Assembly: GCF_004364325.1 (NCBI RefSeq) | Contig: NZ_SOCP01000008.1 | Coordinates: 310,001 to 374,000, forward strand | DNA length: 64,000 nucleotides | DNA from: Actinophytocola oryzae | GTDB taxonomy: Bacteria; Actinomycetota; Actinomycetes; Mycobacteriales; Pseudonocardiaceae | Direction of reading: 5' to 3' | Shown: one piece after another, positions 60,295 to 64,000 of the stretch | Numbering within the stretch: position 1 is the first letter of the stretch | How the letters are laid out: every line of letters starts with the position of its first letter | Notes under the pieces: generated by a model | The model's input: the letters and a program-made list of their open reading frames with translations, nothing else | Told to the model about the DNA's origin: nothing | Databases searched by the model: none | Translations under genes and position numbers: made by a program

Positions 60295-60322
60295 TTGGCA
60301 GCGGCCGCATTCCGGTTACGCT
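60295..60322 (+). promoter_or_regulatory. Candidate promoter of the pqq operon
   Basis: TTGGCA (60295-60300), 16-base spacer, TACGCT (60317-60322), 39 bases before pqqA. Upstream, AGCG-GAAAA-CGCT (60270-60282) is a small palindrome in the divergent nadR-pqqA region. Confidence 0.5.
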
Positions 60323-60361
60323 GGTGGACGTCGGATTATGACGCACACTGAGGGAGGTCAC

Positions 60362-60460
60362 ATGGACGCCATCGACCTGGAGGTCTGGACCACTCCGGAC
60401 TTCGTCGAGTACGAGACACCGATGGAGGTCACCGCCTACGCCATGCGTATGGAGGACTGA
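60362..60460 (+). CDS. pqqA: PQQ precursor peptide PqqA
   Basis: 32 residues, starting MDAIDLEVWTTPDF and ending MEVTAYAMRMED. The conserved Glu22 and Tyr26 (E-V-T-A-Y), which PqqE cross-links to form PQQ, are present, as is the usual W/P segment upstream. GGGAGG lies 6 bases before the ATG. 62 bases to pqqC. The acidic leader (DAIDLE) is longer than in Klebsiella PqqA, and the C-terminal tail is short. Confidence 0.93.
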   Translation: MDAIDLEVWTTPDFVEYETPMEVTAYAMRMED

Positions 60461-60522
60461 CCGCGAACCTGCCGGCGCGGCCCCGCGCCGGAGTCGCGCC
60501 GGCAGCACATCGGAGGTATGCC

Positions 60523-61221
60523 ATGATTCGCACCCCCGACGAGTTCGTCACCGAGCTTCGCGGCCTGTCCCACCGCTACTGGGGCACACATCCGTTCCAC
60601 CAGCGCATGCACGCGGGCGAGCTGACCCGCGACGAGCTGCGGACCTGGGCCGCGAACCGCTGGTACTACCAGTGCGTGCTGCCGCGGAAGGACGCGGCGA
60701 TCATCAGCAACTGCCCCGATCCGGAGATCCGGCGTGCCTGGCTCGACCGGATCGTCTACCACGACGGAACTTCCGGCGACGACACCGAGAGCGGCAGGGA
60801 ACGCTGGCTGCGCCTGTGCGAGGCCGTCGGTCTCAGGCGTGCGGAAGTGCTTGCCGAGACGCAGGTCGTGCCCGGCGTGCGGTTCGCGGTCGACGCGTAC
60901 GTGACCTTCGCCCGTACCAGGCCGTGGCTGGAGGCGATCGCGTCCGGACTGACGGAGATGTTCTCCGGACACCTCATGCAGCGCCGGGTCGCGGACATGC
61001 TGGCGAAGTACGACTGGATCTCCCGCGCCGACCTCGCGTACTTCACGAACCGCATCGACGCGGTGTCCGGCGAGGGGAAGTCCACACTGGACATCGTGGT
61101 GCGCCACAGCATCACCCGGGAGCAGCAGGACGCCGCGATCGCGGCCCTCTCGTTCAAGTGCGACGTCCTCTGGTCCATGCTGGACGCGATCGACCTGGCC
61201 TGCCGTGACCGGCAAACCTAG
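60523..61221 (+). CDS. pqqC: Pyrroloquinoline-quinone synthase PqqC
   Basis: 232 residues, full length, helical TenA-like fold. WAANRWYYQCVLPRKDAAIISNC and FVARTRPWLEAIASGLTEMFSG-type segments (residues about 41-63 and 125-146) carry conserved active-site Tyr, Arg, Lys and His residues. Catalyses the final ring closure and eight-electron oxidation. ATG preceded by GGAGG; overlaps pqqD by 17 bases. Confidence 0.97.
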   Translation: MIRTPDEFVTELRGLSHRYWGTHPFHQRMHAGELTRDELRTWAANRWYYQCVLPRKDAAIISNCPDPEIRRAWLDRIVYHDGTSGDDTESGRERWLRLCEAVGLRRAEVLAETQVVPGVRFAVDAYVTFARTRPWLEAIASGLTEMFSGHLMQRRVADMLAKYDWISRADLAYFTNRIDAVSGEGKSTLDIVVRHSITREQQDAAIAALSFKCDVLWSMLDAIDLACRDRQT

Positions 61222-61462
61222 GCTCCGCAAGGGAGTCCGGCTCACCTTCGACAAGACGCGGGACACGCACGTCCTCCTCTTCCCGGAGGGTGTGCTGGTG
61301 CCGAACGCGACGGCCGCCGCCGTGCTCGCACTGTGCGACGGGAGGTCCACAGTGGACGAGATAGCCGAGGCGCTCGGTCGCAGGTACCGGGGAGTCCGGC
61401 CGCAGGACGTGACGGACGTGCTGGCACGCCTGGAAAGCAGGAGGGTCGTCGAATGGACGTGA
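61205..61462 (+). CDS. pqqD: PQQ biosynthesis peptide chaperone PqqD
   Basis: 85 residues, three-helix winged-helix fold of the RiPP recognition element: VRLTFDKTRDTHVLLFPEG and VDEIAEALGRRY. Binds PqqA and presents it to PqqE. GTG start inside pqqC; 10-base overlap with pqqE, so translation is coupled. Confidence 0.95.
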   Translation: MTGKPRLRKGVRLTFDKTRDTHVLLFPEGVLVPNATAAAVLALCDGRSTVDEIAEALGRRYRGVRPQDVTDVLARLESRRVVEWT

Positions 61463-62538
61463 ACGTCGCGCCGCCGCTCGGCATGCTGGCCGAGCTGACG
61501 CACCGCTGCCCGCTGCACTGCCCGTACTGCTCCAACCCGGTCGAGCTGGTCGGGCGCCGCGACGAGCTGACCACCGACCAGTGGCTCGACGTGCTCGACC
61601 AGGGCCGTGACATTGGCGTGCTGCAGGTGCACCTGTCGGGTGGCGAGCCACTCGCCCGCCGGGACCTGCCCGCGCTGGTGACGCGTGCCTCGGACCTCGG
61701 CTGCTACGTCAACCTGGTGACCAGCGGCCTCGGACTGACGGCCGAGCGTATGGACGACCTGGTGGACCGCGGCCTCGCGCACGTGCAGCTGTCGGTGCAG
61801 GGCCCGGACGCCGTGCGTGCCGACAGGATCGCGGGCACGCGCGCGCACTCGCACAAGCTCACCGCCGCGGCACTCGTCAAGGACCGGGACCTGCCGCTGA
61901 CCGTGAACGTGGTGCTGCACAAGGCGAACCACGACGTCGGCGCGCTCATCGCGTTGGCGGAGCGGATGGGTGCCGACCGGCTGGAGCTGGCGAACACCCA
62001 GTACTACGGCTGGGCGCTGCGCAACCGCGAGGCGCTGATGCCGACCCCGGAACAGCTCGCCGAGGCCGAGCCGGTCGTGCGTGCCGCGTCCGAACGCCTG
62101 CGCGGCACGATGGAGATCGTCTACGTGGTGGCGGACTACTACGAGCCGTACCCGAAGCCGTGCATGTACGGCTGGGGTTCGCGCCAGCTGACGGTGGCGC
62201 CGAACGGCGACGTGCTGCCTTGCCCGGCGGCGTCGGTGATCGAGACGCTGCGGATCGAGAACGTGCTTTCTCGGCCGCTGCGGGAGATCTGGTACGACTC
62301 GGAGTCGTTCAACGCCTACCGGGGCGAGGAGTGGATGTCCGAGCCGTGCCGCACGTGCGATCGCAGGGCGGTTGACTTCGGCGGCTGCCGCTGCCAGGCG
62401 TTCCAGCTGCTCGGCGACGCGTCCGCGACCGACCCGGTGTGCTCGCGCTCGCCGGACCGGCAGGTGGTCGACCTGTTGCTGGAGCCACCGTCGCAGACAC
62501 CGGAGTTCGTGATGCGCGGACCGGCGGTGGTCCGGTGA
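61453..62538 (+). CDS. pqqE: PqqA peptide cyclase PqqE (radical SAM/SPASM)
   Basis: 361 residues. Radical-SAM cluster CPLHCPYC (Cys at about 18, 22, 25), SGGEPL SAM motif, and a SPASM region with Cys in KPCMYGWGSR, LPCPAAS, CRTCDRRA and GGCRCQAF for auxiliary clusters. Forms the Glu-Tyr carbon-carbon bond in PqqA. ATG 61453; the frame upstream only overlaps pqqD. Confidence 0.97.
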   Translation: MDVNVAPPLGMLAELTHRCPLHCPYCSNPVELVGRRDELTTDQWLDVLDQGRDIGVLQVHLSGGEPLARRDLPALVTRASDLGCYVNLVTSGLGLTAERMDDLVDRGLAHVQLSVQGPDAVRADRIAGTRAHSHKLTAAALVKDRDLPLTVNVVLHKANHDVGALIALAERMGADRLELANTQYYGWALRNREALMPTPEQLAEAEPVVRAASERLRGTMEIVYVVADYYEPYPKPCMYGWGSRQLTVAPNGDVLPCPAASVIETLRIENVLSRPLREIWYDSESFNAYRGEEWMSEPCRTCDRRAVDFGGCRCQAFQLLGDASATDPVCSRSPDRQVVDLLLEPPSQTPEFVMRGPAVVR

Positions 62539-63410
62539 GGGCCCTGCTGCTGGGGACGGCGGCCGGCGGCGGGTTCCCGCAGTGGAACTGCGCGTGCCGG
62601 CTGTGCGCCGAGTGCCGTGCCGGAGCGATACCGCCGCGAACACAGGACTGCCTGGCGGTGAGCGCCGACGGCGTCGGGTGGTACCTGGTCAACGCGTCGC
62701 CGGACATCCGAGCCCAGGTCCTCGCGACCCCGTCGCTGGCGCCCGGCCCCGGCCCGCGTGACACGCCCCTGCGCGGTGCCCTGCTGACCGACGCCGAACT
62801 GGACCACACGCTGGGCCTGATGCTTCTGCGCGAGGGCGCGGGCCTCCAGGTGTTCGCGCCACCCGCGGTCATCTCGGCCTTGTCGGAGAACTTCCCGATC
62901 CGCGACACGGTCGCCAGGTACGGCGCGTGGGACTGGTCGAGCACGGTCGAGATCCCCGGCCTCGCGGTGACGTCGTTCGCGGTGAGCGACAAGCAGCCGA
63001 AGTACGCCCGCGGCTCGACGGCACCGGGTCCGTGGGTGGTGGCGTACCGGATCGCCGACCCGGCGACCGGGGGAGCGCTGGTGTACGCGCCGTGCCTGCG
63101 CGAATGGCCGGACGGCTTCGACGACTTCTTGGCAGGCGCGAAGGTCGTGCTCCTGGACGGCACGTTCTTCTCGCCGGCCGAGATGGCGGGCACGGGCACG
63201 ACCACGGCGGCGCAGAAGGCGATGGGCCACGTCCCGATCGACGGCCCGGACGGAAGTCTGGCGCGGATCGGGAAGCACAGCGGCATCCTGTGGGGCTACA
63301 CGCACCTGAACAACACGAACCCGGCGCTGGACCCGAGGTCCCCCGAGTACGCGTCGGTGCGGGAGGCGGGCGTGGAACTACCCCCGGATGGAACAGAGTT
63401 CGTGGTCTGA
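62535..63410 (+). CDS. pqqB: PQQ biosynthesis protein PqqB
   Basis: 291 residues, metallo-beta-lactamase fold. Start LLLGTAAGGGFPQWNCACRLC is the family signature including the Cys cluster; LTDAELDHTLGLMLLRE and HSGILWGYTHLNNTNP carry metal ligands. Acts as a hydroxylase on the tyrosine-derived intermediate. GTG overlaps the pqqE stop. Last pqq gene; no pqqF-type protease is present here. Confidence 0.96.
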   Translation: MRALLLGTAAGGGFPQWNCACRLCAECRAGAIPPRTQDCLAVSADGVGWYLVNASPDIRAQVLATPSLAPGPGPRDTPLRGALLTDAELDHTLGLMLLREGAGLQVFAPPAVISALSENFPIRDTVARYGAWDWSSTVEIPGLAVTSFAVSDKQPKYARGSTAPGPWVVAYRIADPATGGALVYAPCLREWPDGFDDFLAGAKVVLLDGTFFSPAEMAGTGTTTAAQKAMGHVPIDGPDGSLARIGKHSGILWGYTHLNNTNPALDPRSPEYASVREAGVELPPDGTEFVV

Positions 63411-63430
63411 CCTCGGGCTACGATCGGGGG

Positions 63431-64000
63431 GTGACGGAACAGGTCGTCCTGCTGGACGAACAGGGGCGGGGCATCGGCGTTTCCGACAAGGCGACCGTGC
63501 ACCACGAGAACACGCCACTCCACCTCGCGTTCTCGTGCTACGTGTTCAACCCGCGGGGCGAGCTGCTGGTCACGAGACGGGCCCGCGCGAAGAAGACCTG
63601 GCCAGGCGTGGTGACGAACACCTGCTGTGGCCACCCCGCGCCGTCGGAGCCGTTCACCGGGGCGGTGACCCGCAGGCTCGCCGACGAGCTGGGCCTGCCT
63701 GCGCCCGAGGTCGACCTGCTGCTGCCGAGATTCCGCTACCGGGCCGAGATGCCCAACGGCGTCGTCGAGAACGAGCTGTGCCCGGTCTTCCGCGCGGTGA
63801 CCGATGCCGTGCCCTCGGCGTCCCCGGAGGAGGTGGACGAGGTGGGCTGGATGTCGTGGCCGCTGTTCGTCAGCCTGGTGACGGGTGGCGAGCTGGCCGT
63901 GTCGCCGTGGTGCCGGGAGCAGGTGCCACAGCTGACGGCACTGGGCCCGGACCCGCTGGCGTGGCCGACCGCCGACGACGCCGACCTACCGGCCGCCGCC
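63431..64000 (+). CDS. idi: Isopentenyl-diphosphate delta-isomerase, type I (3' end outside window)
   Basis: 190 codons, open to the window edge, so nearly complete for a protein of about 190 residues. Nudix-like fold with TPLHLAFSCYVFNPRGELL, catalytic Cys in TNTCCGHP and catalytic Glu in ENELCPVF. Converts IPP to DMAPP. GTG at 63431 with GGGGG just upstream; 20 bases after pqqB, so possibly cotranscribed with the pqq operon. Confidence 0.93.
   Translation, partial: MTEQVVLLDEQGRGIGVSDKATVHHENTPLHLAFSCYVFNPRGELLVTRRARAKKTWPGVVTNTCCGHPAPSEPFTGAVTRRLADELGLPAPEVDLLLPRFRYRAEMPNGVVENELCPVFRAVTDAVPSASPEEVDEVGWMSWPLFVSLVTGGELAVSPWCREQVPQLTALGPDPLAWPTADDADLPAAA

Overview
The window is high-GC DNA with many GTG starts, ATGA/GTGA start-stop overlaps and phosphatidylinositol-mannoside (PIM) biosynthesis genes. 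That points to an actinomycete. The order thrS, HIT protein, pgsA, PatA-like acyltransferase, pimA, Nudix, pdxS, pdxT, yebC, ruvCAB, yajC-secD-secF, apt, relA, cyclophilin, glyoxalase-II-like hydrolase is the arrangement known from Mycobacterium. Together with the large sugar and regulatory load, this suggests a member of the Pseudonocardiales (Lentzea, Saccharothrix or Actinosynnema type). The genus is inference.

Layout. 1-7.4 kb: a mannan-utilisation locus. The 3' end of an ABC sugar permease and a GH2 beta-mannosidase lie on the plus strand. Facing them are two secreted GH26 mannanases and a secreted esterase, each carrying a ricin-type lectin module. 7.4-10.3 kb: a decayed gene, tRNA-Val(CAC), a secreted LVIVD-repeat protein and a divergent DUF305 lipoprotein. 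10.4-19.6 kb: thrS, a HIT protein, a YceI/MarR divergent pair, about 1 kb of tandem repeats, then the PIM operon pgsA-patA-pimA with Nudix and hypothetical genes. 19.6-27.6 kb: an EF-G-like GTPase, pdxS, an XRE-cupin regulator divergent from azlCD, pdxT, yebC and three small accessory genes. 27.7-30.2 kb: a zinc-ribbon/GMP-repeat protein and a metallophosphoesterase. 30.2-35.9 kb: a lacI-led ABC-transporter operon ending in a secreted glucoamylase-like protein, with a LacI-type operator in front. 36.2-47 kb: ruvCAB, yajC-secDF, apt, a pentapeptide-repeat protein, a DODA-type dioxygenase and relA. 47-59 kb: a DUF4190 protein, an AraC-type regulator, tandem cyclophilins, an HTH-STAND-TPR regulator, a nucleoside hydrolase, a LOG protein, an unusual GGDEF protein, an MBL hydrolase and a YibE/F protein with a long charged repeat tail. 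59-64 kb: nadR, a complete pqqA-C-D-E-B operon including the 32-residue precursor peptide, and the start of idi.

How it works together. The housekeeping core covers translation, PIM lipids, PLP synthesis, Holliday-junction repair, protein export and the stringent response. It is interrupted by regulated accessory cassettes. These are mannan degradation (outside the cell, then uptake, then beta-mannosidase), a second sugar operon under its own LacI, branched-chain amino-acid export under an XRE-cupin regulator, and PQQ cofactor synthesis. A GC-rich repeat family occurs as a 138-bp x3 tandem array and as partial copies about 8 and 21 kb away, always between genes. The least explained material is that repeat family, the paired disulfide loss in one of two near-duplicate lectin modules, the YibE/F tail, the lengthened GGDEF loop, and several strong inverted repeats that look like operators.
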